Of a stretch of 64,000 bases of DNA, positions 55,466-63,522 are shown in pieces. Source of the stretch: Pleomorphomonas carboxyditropha (GTDB taxonomy: Bacteria; Pseudomonadota; Alphaproteobacteria; Rhizobiales; Pleomorphomonadaceae); the NCBI RefSeq assembly GCF_002770725.1, contig NZ_NQVN01000019.1:1-64000 (forward strand), in the 5' to 3' direction. Each line of letters starts with the position of its first letter. Positions within the stretch are counted from its first letter, which is position 1. The translations under genes were made by a program, and so were the position numbers. The notes beneath the pieces are model-generated. The model was not told the DNA's origin. It searched no databases and saw nothing but the letters and a program-made list of their open reading frames with translations.

Positions 55466-56437
55466 CTACTCTCCATCTGGCTGACCTGCAAACGCATCGA
55501 GCGCCAAGCGCATTTCCCTGAAAGATTGCGGACCGCCATGCCCTTCGGATTCCACGATCACAAGGCGGCTTGCCGGCCAGTGATTGTGAAGCGCCCAAGG
55601 CGTAATGGCTGGCCCGCTGATATCACGGCGGCCGTGGATCAGGACGGCCGGGATATGGGCTATCACCGGCATGCGTTTCAATATCTCCTTGCCGTCTCGC
55701 AGAAAACCGTCGTTGGCCCAGTAATGGGTGACGAGCGTCGCGAAAACCAATCCCCGTTCATCGTCGAACCGCTGATCGATCGGCACCCAATTCGGATCGA
55801 GGGAAATATGGGCCGTTTCCCAGTCGTTCCAGGCGCGAGCCGCCCGCAATCGATCCTCTACGTCCGATGTCGCCAGCCTGCGCGCATAGGCCTCGACGAC
55901 GCGCTCGCCGGGACGCCGACCGGAATCGCGCTCGAACCGTTGCCAAGCCTCGGGAAAGATTCGCCCGACGCCGTCGGTGATCCAGTCCACCTCGTCGCGG
56001 CTGGTGGTCGTGACCGCGACGAGAACCAGTTCCGAAATCTTGTCCGGGTGTTCCTCGGCATAGGCGAGCGCGAGCGTCGTTCCCCACGATACGCCGGATA
56101 TTAACCATGCTCCAATGCCGAGGCGTGTCCTGACCGCTTCGATATCCTCGATCAAAGCTTGCGTCGTATTGGTGTGCAACTCGTCGATGGCCTCGGCAGC
56201 AAGAGGACGACTGCGCCCGCATCCCCTCTGGTCGATCCCGACGATGAGGTATTTCAGCGGGTCGAAGCGCTGCCGGTAACTGCCCGAACCAAGGCCGCTT
56301 CCCGGACCGCCGTGCAAATAAAGCGCGGGCTTCCCCTTGGGATTGCCGGAAACCTCCCAATAGATCCGATTTCCGTGGGCGACCTGAAGAAGCCCGGACT
56401 CAAAGGGTTCAATCGGAGGGTAGAGATCCTCGCTCAT
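55466..56437 (-). CDS. pip: Prolyl aminopeptidase, 323 aa
   Basis: An alpha/beta hydrolase that removes N-terminal proline. ALYLHGGPGSGLGSG gives the oxyanion hole, GIDQRGCGRSRP the family motif, and GVSWGTTLALAYAEEHPDKI the nucleophile elbow with Ser. Later AVLIHGRRDISGPA and VESEGHGGP supply the Asp and His. No signal peptide. ATG 56437 (MSEDLYPPIEPFESG) matches the usual start of the family although no clear ribosome-binding site precedes it. Confidence 0.92.
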   Translation of the reverse strand: MSEDLYPPIEPFESGLLQVAHGNRIYWEVSGNPKGKPALYLHGGPGSGLGSGSYRQRFDPLKYLIVGIDQRGCGRSRPLAAEAIDELHTNTTQALIEDIEAVRTRLGIGAWLISGVSWGTTLALAYAEEHPDKISELVLVAVTTTSRDEVDWITDGVGRIFPEAWQRFERDSGRRPGERVVEAYARRLATSDVEDRLRAARAWNDWETAHISLDPNWVPIDQRFDDERGLVFATLVTHYWANDGFLRDGKEILKRMPVIAHIPAVLIHGRRDISGPAITPWALHNHWPASRLVIVESEGHGGPQSFREMRLALDAFAGQPDGE

Positions 56438-56569
56438 CGGCGGAATTTGGGATAGTAACGGAGCCGTCGTCAATCGAGTTCAGGTCGCCTCCCCCGATTA
56501 CTTGCCGACCTCTGCAATCCCTACCTACCCCCTTGGTGGAACTTTCCGCCCTCACCCCACGGATTCACC

Positions 56570-57040
56570 ATGCGCCTTGCCGGCAACGTCATCTGGTTCG
56601 TCTTCGGGGGCGCGTTCACCGCCCTCCTCTGGCTGCTCGGCGCGGCGGTCTTCGCGCTTTCCATCGTCGGCCTGCCGCTGACGCGGGCGGCGATCGAGAT
56701 GGCCAAGCTCAGCGCCTTTCCGTTCGGCAAGGACGTGGTCCACGTCCGCGAGCTCGACGGCAAGGGCCTGACGCCCACCACGGCCGTCACCGGCACCGTC
56801 GGCTTCGTCTTCAACGTGCTGTGGCTGCTCACCTTCGGGCTGGCGCTCTGCCTCTCCTACCTCGTGCTCGGCGTGATCTACTGCGTCACCATCATCGGCA
56901 TTCCCTTCGGCCTCCAGTGCTTCAAGCTGGCCGGCATATCCCTCTGGCCGGTCGGCCGGCGGGTCGTCAGCCTGGAACTGGCGCAGGCCGCCCGGCGGCA
57001 TACGGCGGAGGAAAGATACGCCCGCTATCGCGGCCGGTGA
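56570..57040 (+). CDS. YccF-domain membrane protein, 156 aa
   Basis: Two YccF-type hydrophobic repeats: GNVIWFVFGGAFTALLWLLG and ALSIVGLPLTRAAIEMAKLS, then VGFVFNVLWLLTFGLALCLS and CVTIIGIPFGLQCFKLAGIS followed by LWPVGR. YccF proteins are inner-membrane proteins of unknown function. It converges with the small gene at 57025 and overlaps it by 16 bp. Confidence 0.9.
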   Translation: MRLAGNVIWFVFGGAFTALLWLLGAAVFALSIVGLPLTRAAIEMAKLSAFPFGKDVVHVRELDGKGLTPTTAVTGTVGFVFNVLWLLTFGLALCLSYLVLGVIYCVTIIGIPFGLQCFKLAGISLWPVGRRVVSLELAQAARRHTAEERYARYRGR

Positions 57041-57336
57041 CCGAACGTCCTCTTGACGAGCATGGCCCTGCTGTTGTCGCCGGACGCCGATGCGGTCGCC
57101 CGCTCCAGGCTGTCCTGCGGCGCCACCCGTTCATAGCGCTCCTCGTCGCTCTGGATGCGATATTGCGGCTGGCCCTCGGACCACGGCAGGATCGCGGTGA
57201 TGCGGTAGACGCCGGCGGCCGAGGCATATTGGAAGCTGGGCTTCAGCAGCACCAGTTCACCCACCTTGAAGATATGGACCGTGGCGCTGCGCCTGACGGC
57301 GGGGCTCGCCCGGAGTAACACGTCGGCAGTTGTCAT
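57025..57336 (-). CDS. Small conserved-looking protein of unknown function, 103 aa
   Basis: VGELVLLKPSFQYASAAGVY and RITAILPWSEGQPQYRIQSD give a beta-rich, SH3-like pattern followed by the basic tail LVKRTFGHRPR. I recall similar short proteins in rhizobial genomes but no function. There is no signal or membrane helix. ATG 57336 is the natural start; a longer frame upstream has no family features. Confidence 0.65.
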   Translation of the reverse strand: MTTADVLLRASPAVRRSATVHIFKVGELVLLKPSFQYASAAGVYRITAILPWSEGQPQYRIQSDEERYERVAPQDSLERATASASGDNSRAMLVKRTFGHRPR

Positions 57337-57812
57337 GAGGATCGACTCCCTTGGGTATGCGGCCGCACCGGTCGCGGATGGCGATGGATTTGGTCCGATG
57401 TCCGCTGGAGATCTCCGTCGGCACGTAGGGCCGCTACTGAAATTCGCCACAATCTCGGAACGAATGACTTGTTTTTCCGACCATCCCAATGACATTTACT
57501 TTGGCAGCTTGAGAAAAATTCGGAGACCGGGTGCCGGAAAACGCAACTCCCAGCGAAAACATCGTACCAATATGCGCCCTGCCCAAAATAAAGACAAGGC
57601 AATGTGCAAGTTTATTTTCAAGGGGTAGCGTTTTGACGTGAAAGAGCCTAAAAGAATGGGGTGACGCTGCTCAGAGGGCGTGAACTGGGAGCCCTCTGCC
57701 TGTTCCTGAAGTGCCCATCACCCGCGTTGCGACCGGCCGGCACTTGCAGACGGAACCAGCCGATCGCCACCCGGCCAGTGGCGCCTTGCTCTCCCAATGG
57801 ATCGGAAAATCA
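57337..57812. other. Long rpsU leader region with a hairpin
   Basis: 476 bases without a gene. A perfect inverted repeat CAGAGGGC (57672-57679) and GCCCTCTG (57691-57698) lies about 115 bp before rpsU and lacks a T tract, so it could be a leader structure. The AT-richer part around 57500-57640 probably holds the rpsU promoter. No tRNA or known riboswitch was recognised. Confidence 0.45.
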
Positions 57813-58085
57813 GTGCAGGTTCTCGTTCGAGACAACAACATCGATCAGGCTCTTCGTGTCCTCAAGAAAAAGATGCAGCGGGAAGGCATTCTCCGCGAGC
57901 TGAAGGCGCATCGCGCCTATGAAAAGCCGTCGGAAAAGCGCAAGCGCCAGCAGGCCGACGCCATCAGACGCTCGCGCAAGCTCGCCCGCAAGAAGGCGCA
58001 GCGCGATGGCCTGCTGCCGATGCCGAAACCGAAGGAACGCCCGGCAAGGCCGGCGCTCGCCGCACGGCCGGCTCCGGCCGAATGA
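57813..58085 (+). CDS. rpsU: 30S ribosomal protein S21, 90 aa
   Basis: The protein begins (M)[20 protein letters not shown] and continues [20 protein letters not shown], the canonical S21 sequence, followed by the basic helix [11 protein letters not shown]. The start is GTG at 57813. The last 20 or so residues are a Pro/Ala-rich extension ([20 protein letters not shown]), common in alphaproteobacteria. A strong terminator follows at 58212. Confidence 0.95.
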   Translation: MQVLVRDNNIDQALRVLKKKMQREGILRELKAHRAYEKPSEKRKRQQADAIRRSRKLARKKAQRDGLLPMPKPKERPARPALAARPAPAE

Positions 58086-58211
58086 CGATTTGCCCCTTGA
58101 ATTGCCGGCGACGTCACCTATCTGTCGTACTGTGAGTTTAAACACACGGATAACGCTTCTGGTCTTTGACCACGGATGTACTGGCACTGATCATAGAGGC
58201 GTTGGAGAGAA

Positions 58212-58235
58212 GGTCGGGTTCGTCCCGGCCTTTTT
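58212..58235 (+). terminator. Intrinsic terminator after rpsU
   Basis: A 7-bp stem GGTCGGG with CCCGGCC (one wobble pair), loop TTCGT, then five T, 127 bp downstream of the rpsU stop. It also lies at the 3' side of the converging LysE gene. Confidence 0.8.
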
Positions 58236-58280
58236 GCTATTTGCAGCGTGCCGACGCTGCCGATCGTTTTGTCGCGGTGC

Positions 58281-58910
58281 CTATAGCGCGTTGAAGCCGC
58301 GCAGCAGCGTATAGCCGGCGATCGCCACCAGCAGCAGCCCGGCCACCCGCCCCACCCGGATCGTCAGGGCGGGATTGGCGACGAGGGCGTCGCGGCCGCG
58401 CGCCGCCGCCACCGCCAGCGCGCCATAGACGGCGAACTGCACCGATACGGTCATCGTGCCCATCACCAGCGCCTGCGGCCCCAGCGGGCCGTAGGCCGGC
58501 GTCATGAACTGCGGGTATACGGCGAGGATGAACAGCCAGGCCTTGGGATTGAGCAGGCAGGTGACGATCCCCTGGACGAGCACGCCCCGCGAGACGGCCG
58601 CGCCGCCGACCGTGTCGACGACGATCGAGCTCTTCATCAGCGTGATGCCGATCCACATCATGTAGGCCGAGCCGATCATCAGCATCGGGCCGTAGACGGC
58701 CGGCATCAGGCGGCTGAGGCCCGCCACCGCGACGGTGCCGAACAACGTGTGGCACGCCCCGCCGACCATCAGGCCCAGCGTCGCCGCCAGCCCGGCAGCC
58801 CGCCCGCGCGTCAGCGCGTTGGCCAGCACGAACATCATGTCCATGCCGGGCACCACGATGATGCCGGTCAACAGCAGGAAGAAAAGCCAGAGGTTTTCGC
58901 CATAGGTCAT
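58281..58910 (-). CDS. LysE/RhtB-family amino-acid exporter, 209 aa
   Basis: About six membrane helices. FFLLLTGIIVVPGMDMMFVL with the PGPD-like PGMD segment, GRAAGLAATLGLMVGGACHT and QGIVTCLLNPKAWLFILAVY are family signatures. Exports an amino acid or derivative. It is divergent from the IclR gene, which may regulate it. Confidence 0.9.
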   Translation of the reverse strand: MTYGENLWLFFLLLTGIIVVPGMDMMFVLANALTRGRAAGLAATLGLMVGGACHTLFGTVAVAGLSRLMPAVYGPMLMIGSAYMMWIGITLMKSSIVVDTVGGAAVSRGVLVQGIVTCLLNPKAWLFILAVYPQFMTPAYGPLGPQALVMGTMTVSVQFAVYGALAVAAARGRDALVANPALTIRVGRVAGLLLVAIAGYTLLRGFNAL

Positions 58911-59091
58911 GTCGGTTGCCGGCCGTCGCGCTTGCCCGGCAAAGCCGCCGGAATTCGGAGTGTCGCGCACAGCTATTAGGGAACCGGCCGGCCGGGATCT
59001 GTCAGTTGCGGCGGCAGCCAGGGGCTTTCGCGCTAACCCGTTGTTTTCCCGCGCCCGCCCTGTCCAAAAACTCTCGCACCTTTCCGGGCCG

Positions 59092-59997
59092 ATGCTATAC
59101 AAGACGATGCCTGCCGAAGCCCCGGCAGCCATTCCGGACGGAGAAGTGTTCGTGTCGCGCCAGCCCGCCAAGCCCGGCCCCCTCGAGATCGACGACGCGG
59201 AGGAAGCCGGCCGCAAGTCACCGAGCGGCGTGCAGACGCTGCTGCGCGGCCTGACGCTGCTCGAGCTGGTCGGCCACGGCGTGCACGACGTGAAGGGCCT
59301 CTCCGAACGGCTCGGCGTGCCGCGCAGCACGCTGCACCGGGTGCTGAGCAATCTCGTCGCCGAGGGCTATCTCCATCACGTGCCCTACCAGGGCTATACG
59401 CTCGGCTACAAGCTGATCTACCTCGGCACCCGCGCCCGCGAGCAGCGGCCGCTCACCCAATTGGCCCGGCCCTTCCTGGAAAAGCTGGCCGAATTCTGCG
59501 GCGACACCGTGCATCTCGGCCAGGGCGAAGGCGCCCAGGTGCTCTACCTCGACAAGCTCTCGGGCGGGCGCGGCCTCGAAATGCGCTCGCGCATCGGCCA
59601 GCGCATGCCGCTCGCCTCCACCGGCGTCGGCCGTGCCCTGATGCTCGGCATGCCGGAGGCGCGCTGGCGCGAGCTCTACGACGAGGCGGTGGCGCTCAAG
59701 GAGCGCACCGGCGCCGACAAGCCGGACCTGCCGCCCTGGCCGGACTACCTCGCCACCATGCGCGACTACCGGCAACGCGGCTGGGTGATGGATTTCGAGG
59801 AAAACGAGGTGGGCATCCACTGCGTCGGCGCGCCGATCTACGACGTCAACGGCGAGGTGATCGCCGCCGTCAGCGTCGCCAGCGCCAACTTCCACATGCC
59901 GGAAAAGCGCATGCTGGAACTGGCGCCGGTGGTGGCGGCCACTGCCCGCTCGATCTCCGAGGCCATGGGCGCCGGCGCCGAGCCGGAGAGGCGCTAG
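59092..59997 (+). CDS. IclR-family transcriptional regulator, 301 aa
   Basis: N-terminal winged helix GVQTLLRGLTLLELVGHGVH and LSERLGVPRSTLHRVLSNLV, then the IclR effector domain (LGYKLIYLGTRAREQRPLTQ, RSRIGQRMPLASTGVGRALM, GIHCVGAPIYDVNGEVIAAV, SVASANFHM). An unusual 40-residue N-terminal extension precedes the HTH; an in-frame ATG at 59107 is an alternative start. Candidate targets are the divergent LysE exporter or itself. Confidence 0.9.
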   Translation: MLYKTMPAEAPAAIPDGEVFVSRQPAKPGPLEIDDAEEAGRKSPSGVQTLLRGLTLLELVGHGVHDVKGLSERLGVPRSTLHRVLSNLVAEGYLHHVPYQGYTLGYKLIYLGTRAREQRPLTQLARPFLEKLAEFCGDTVHLGQGEGAQVLYLDKLSGGRGLEMRSRIGQRMPLASTGVGRALMLGMPEARWRELYDEAVALKERTGADKPDLPPWPDYLATMRDYRQRGWVMDFEENEVGIHCVGAPIYDVNGEVIAAVSVASANFHMPEKRMLELAPVVAATARSISEAMGAGAEPERR

Positions 59998-60165
59998 TTC
60001 GGCTAGCTTGACCGATTTGCAATGGCGGTTGATCTGTCGAACCTTCCGGCAAGAGGCCGTCCCTCGACGATGGTGCTTTGAGGCTGCTGGGAACCAGCTC
60101 TATGGGATGAATTGATATTAAAAACCAAAATGATAGCAGTTTAAACTCGCCTTAATGCGTCATAA

Positions 60166-60195
60166 TTGACTTGTTATTGACATGCATTATATACT
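60166..60195 (+). promoter_or_regulatory. Promoter of the Fic gene
   Basis: TTGACT (60166-60171), an 18-bp spacer and TATACT (60190-60195) in a markedly AT-rich stretch (about 60110-60230). A start near 60202 leaves a leader of about 30 bases. A second TTGACA lies at 60177. Confidence 0.6.
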
Positions 60196-60231
60196 TGCAT
60201 TCATACATCACAAAAAACTTGATGCAAAACA

Positions 60232-61776
60232 ATGGCTACCCCGAATGAGAAGCTCGCCGACTCCCTGAGCGTTTTGCAGCGCCTGCAACGCCGGGGGCAG
60301 CGCATATTTAAATCCAGCACCTTCAGTCGCGTCCACCGTGAGCGGCTTTTGCAGAACGGCTTTCTGCGCGATGTCATCAAGGGCTGGCTCATGTCGGCCG
60401 GACCGCAGGCGCATCCGGGGGACACTACCCCCTGGTACGCGTCCTTTTGGGAGTTTTGCGATCGCTATTGCCATGACCGATTTGGAGAAGATTGGTTCCT
60501 GTCGCCTGAACAGTCTCTTTTGCTGCATGCGGAGGCCACGGTCATTCCGTCACAGGTCATCGTCAATAGTCCCAAAGGCACCAACAACAACCTGCCTCTT
60601 CCATTTGGCACGTCGATATATGATCTCAAGGTCAGGGAGATGGCGCCACAAGATGATCTGACCGAGAAAAACGGTCTGCAGGTCTATGCGCCGGATGCCG
60701 CTCTCGTGAAAGTTCCTGAAGCGTTCTTTCAGCGCGCACCGATTGAAGCACAGATCGTATTGGGTGCGGTGCGCAATGTGTCGGGCATCCTGGGCAGATT
60801 GCTCGATGGCGGGCATTCCGTCGTGGCAGGGCGCATTGCCGGGGCGTTCCGACGCGTCGGCCGCACCGATTTTGCCGATGAAATCGTCAAGACGATGAAA
60901 AGCGCCGGCTATGATGTGCGGGAAAGCGACCCCTTTGCCCAGCAATCTCATGTGTCGTCCATCGTTGCCGGAGAGGCACGGATTGCCGTTCGCCTCAAAG
61001 CCATCTGGGAAAGCCAGCGGGATCGCGTTCTTGAGGTGTTTCCCAGAGCGCCGGGGCTGCCATCGGACAAAAGCGGCTACATGAAGTTCGTGGAGGAAAT
61101 CTATCAAAGCGACGCCTATCACTCGCTATCGATCGAAGGTTACAGCGTCACGCCGGACCTTATCGATCGCGTACGTCAGGGCAAATGGAATCCCGAGATC
61201 GATGAAAAGGACAGGCAAAGCCGCGATGCTCTTGCCGCGCGCGGATATTGGCAAGCCTTTCAGCAGGTGAAGGACTCCGTGGCTGCCATTCTCGATGGCG
61301 CGCCTGCCGGGACACTTGTGCGCGAGCGGCACCGGCAGTGGTATCGCGAGATGTTTGGCCCGTCCGTGGTCGCAGGCATCCTGAAAACCGACGCCTTGGC
61401 CGGCTATCGCAACCATCCCGTCTATTTGCGTGGATCGTGGCATGTGCCGCCGCGGGCCGAAGCCGTGCCGGATGGCATGGATGCGCTCTTTGATCTGCTT
61501 GAGAAAGAGACCGAGCCTGCCGTTCGCGCCGTATTGGGACATTGGCTTGTCGGCTATGTGCATCCTTACCCGGACGGCAACGGCCGTATGGCGCGCTTCC
61601 TGATGAACGCAATGCTGGCGTCCGGCGGATATTCCTGGACGGTCGTGCGGGTCGACGATCGCGCCGAGTATCTCGCAGGCCTCGAAAGCGCGAGCGCCGG
61701 TATGGATGTCAAGCCTTTTGCCCGGTTTCTTGCCGAGCGGGTCCGGTGGTCGATGGAGAAGGCAGGTCTGGAATAA
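60232..61776 (+). CDS. Fic-family protein with AbiEi-like N-terminal domain, 514 aa
   Basis: The C-terminal Fic domain has the full catalytic motif HPYPDGNGR (444-452) used for AMP transfer from ATP to target proteins. An inhibitory-helix motif SLSIEG (298-303; S/TxxxEG/N) lies N-terminal to it, so activity is probably self-restrained (class II). The first 240 residues (LSVLQRLQRRGQRIFKSSTF, RERLLQNGFLRDVIKGWLM) resemble the AbiEi antitoxin-type winged helix, making this a toxin with a built-in regulator-like module. It stands alone behind its own promoter and is less GC-rich than the neighbours at its 5' end. Confidence 0.88.
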   Translation: MATPNEKLADSLSVLQRLQRRGQRIFKSSTFSRVHRERLLQNGFLRDVIKGWLMSAGPQAHPGDTTPWYASFWEFCDRYCHDRFGEDWFLSPEQSLLLHAEATVIPSQVIVNSPKGTNNNLPLPFGTSIYDLKVREMAPQDDLTEKNGLQVYAPDAALVKVPEAFFQRAPIEAQIVLGAVRNVSGILGRLLDGGHSVVAGRIAGAFRRVGRTDFADEIVKTMKSAGYDVRESDPFAQQSHVSSIVAGEARIAVRLKAIWESQRDRVLEVFPRAPGLPSDKSGYMKFVEEIYQSDAYHSLSIEGYSVTPDLIDRVRQGKWNPEIDEKDRQSRDALAARGYWQAFQQVKDSVAAILDGAPAGTLVRERHRQWYREMFGPSVVAGILKTDALAGYRNHPVYLRGSWHVPPRAEAVPDGMDALFDLLEKETEPAVRAVLGHWLVGYVHPYPDGNGRMARFLMNAMLASGGYSWTVVRVDDRAEYLAGLESASAGMDVKPFARFLAERVRWSMEKAGLE

Positions 61777-61830
61777 CGCCAATTCGCGCGGCTTGTCTTC
61801 TGATCGACTTCTTTATGGCAGCGCGGTCGT

Positions 61831-62331
61831 TCAAGGCTGCACCGAGACGGCGATATCGGCCATCGATCGGACCAAGAGCAGCGCATCGTCGCGGGAGGGC
61901 AGGAAGCCGCGGCGGCGCCAGAAGGCCGCGGCTTCCTGGTCAATGGCATTGACCAGCAGCGCCCGCCCGCCGATCAGGCTCGCCGCCGCCACGCATCGGG
62001 TCAATGCATGTTTCAAAAGGCCCGTTCCGATGCCCTGGCCGGCATAGGCGGTGTCCGTCGCCAGTTGGCCGAGGAGCAGGCAGGGGACCGGGTCGGGCGG
62101 CTGGCCCGTGCGGATCGAGCGGGGCATGATCGCCGGGATGACGGCGGTCGGCGCCAGGCCATAGTAGCCGACCACCCGGCCACCATCATGGACCACAACG
62201 ACGGCGGTGAACCCTTTCCGTTGATTGGAAAGGGCGCGCGTCCTGAGCCAGGTATCGAGAGCCGGCTTGCCACAGGCGAAGGCCGAAACGTCGTGTTCGT
62301 CGGTCAGCGGTTGGGGCGCGGACAGGGGCAC
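61831..62331 (-). CDS. GNAT acetyltransferase toxin (TacT-like), 166 aa
   Basis: GNAT fold with the acetyl-CoA pyrophosphate loop TAYAGQGIGTGLLKHALTRC, preceded by VPCLLLGQLATD, and the C-terminal IDQEAAAFWRRRGFLPSRDD. The opening LTDEHDVSAFACGKPALDTW is diagnostic of the TacT/AtaT group that acetylates aminoacyl-tRNA. It starts 3 bp after the stop of the DUF1778 gene, the standard TacAT arrangement. Confidence 0.92.
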   Translation of the reverse strand: MPLSAPQPLTDEHDVSAFACGKPALDTWLRTRALSNQRKGFTAVVVVHDGGRVVGYYGLAPTAVIPAIMPRSIRTGQPPDPVPCLLLGQLATDTAYAGQGIGTGLLKHALTRCVAAASLIGGRALLVNAIDQEAAAFWRRRGFLPSRDDALLLVRSMADIAVSVQP

Positions 62332-62334
62332 CGG

Positions 62335-62634
62335 TCAGCGCTCACCACTCCCCGGCGTCTCCCAGGGTGCCGGACGCTTCAGCACCTCGACCATTTCGGG
62401 AACCGGGCGGGCCGGCTCCGACAGAGTGTCGACGAAGGCCTGGAAGCCCTCCTGGCTCATGCGGATCGGCAGCGTCTGTAGCACCACGTCCTCGGCCGCC
62501 TGCATCGCCGCCTCGCGGACGAAGTCGGTCCGCGACCGGCCGCGCAATCTTGCCGCCCGATCGATGATGGCGAGATCCGCCTCGGGAAGACGCATCGATA
62601 CCGGATAATCCTTGCGTTCAGTCGCGCCTGACAT
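62335..62634 (-). CDS. DUF1778 antitoxin (TacA-like), 99 aa
   Basis: Ribbon-helix-helix start YPVSMRLPEADLAIIDRAAR, then LRGRSRTDFVREAAMQAAED, the DUF1778/TacA signature, and a C-terminal toxin-binding tail (FQAFVDTLSEPARPVPEMVE). ATG 62634 follows GAGGAT. It pairs with the GNAT toxin and represses their operon. Confidence 0.92.
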   Translation of the reverse strand: MSGATERKDYPVSMRLPEADLAIIDRAARLRGRSRTDFVREAAMQAAEDVVLQTLPIRMSQEGFQAFVDTLSEPARPVPEMVEVLKRPAPWETPGSGER

Positions 62635-62704
62635 GGCACCATCCTCGTTTTCGAACATAGGATAGGATATGTAGCGCAAAATGCAATACACGATCGCGAC
62701 ACCC

Positions 62705-63472
62705 TCACACGCTCGCCGTCAATCCTCCATCCACATAGAGCGTCTGGCCGTTGACGAAGGACGAGGCGGATGAGGCGAGGAAGACGGCGGCGCCGATCAG
62801 TTCTTCCGCTTCGCCCCAGCGGCCGGCCGGGGTGCGTTTTTCCAGCCAAGCGGTGAAATCGGCGTCGGCCACCAGCGCCGCGTTGAGGCGGGTGCGGAAA
62901 TAGCCGGGCGCGATGGCGTTGATCTGCAGGCCGTGGCGCGCCCAGTCGGCGGCCATGCCGCGCGTCAGGTTGCGGATGGCGCCCTTGGTCGCCGTGTAGG
63001 GGGCGATGGTCGGCCGGGCCAGTTCGCTCTGCACCGAGCCGATGTTGATGATCTTGCCGGCGCCGCGGGCGATCATGCCGCGCGCCACCGCCTGCGACAC
63101 GTGGAAGATGCCGGTGACGTTGACGTCGAACAGCGCCTGCCACTTGTCGGCCGGGAAATCCTCCAGCGGCGCCCGGTGCTGGATGCCGGCGTTGTTGATC
63201 AGGATGTCGATCGGCGCGACATCCCGCTCGATGGCGGCGACCGCCTCGGCCACCGCCTGGGCGTCGGTGACGTCGAAGACGGCGACATGGGCGCGGTGAC
63301 CCTCGGCGATCAGGCTTTCGGCCACCGCCTCGGCCGCCGCCCGGTCGGTGCCGTGGATCACCACCGCCGCGCCGTGGGCGGCCAGCCCCCTGGCCATCAC
63401 CTCGCCGATGCCCCGGCTGGAGCCGGTGACCAGCGCCGTGCGGCCGGTGAGATCGAACAGGGAAAAGTCCAT
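62705..63472 (-). CDS. Short-chain dehydrogenase, gluconate 5-dehydrogenase-like, 255 aa
   Basis: A classical SDR: TALVTGSSRGIGEVMARGLA (cofactor loop TGxxxGIG), ILINNAGIQHRAPLEDFPAD (NNAG), the catalytic Ser in INIGSVQSEL and YTATKGAIRNLTRG (YxxxK), and a C-terminal NGQTLYVDGGLTAS. The HRAPLEDFP segment is typical of gluconate 5-dehydrogenases. It is followed in the same direction after the D-2-hydroxyacid dehydrogenase gene (50 bp gap), consistent with a ketogluconate pathway. Confidence 0.9.
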   Translation of the reverse strand: MDFSLFDLTGRTALVTGSSRGIGEVMARGLAAHGAAVVIHGTDRAAAEAVAESLIAEGHRAHVAVFDVTDAQAVAEAVAAIERDVAPIDILINNAGIQHRAPLEDFPADKWQALFDVNVTGIFHVSQAVARGMIARGAGKIINIGSVQSELARPTIAPYTATKGAIRNLTRGMAADWARHGLQINAIAPGYFRTRLNAALVADADFTAWLEKRTPAGRWGEAEELIGAAVFLASSASSFVNGQTLYVDGGLTASV

Positions 63473-63522
63473 TTGCCGTGGCCTCCAAAAGAAGCGCGGC
63501 GCCCGGAGGCGCCGCATCGATT

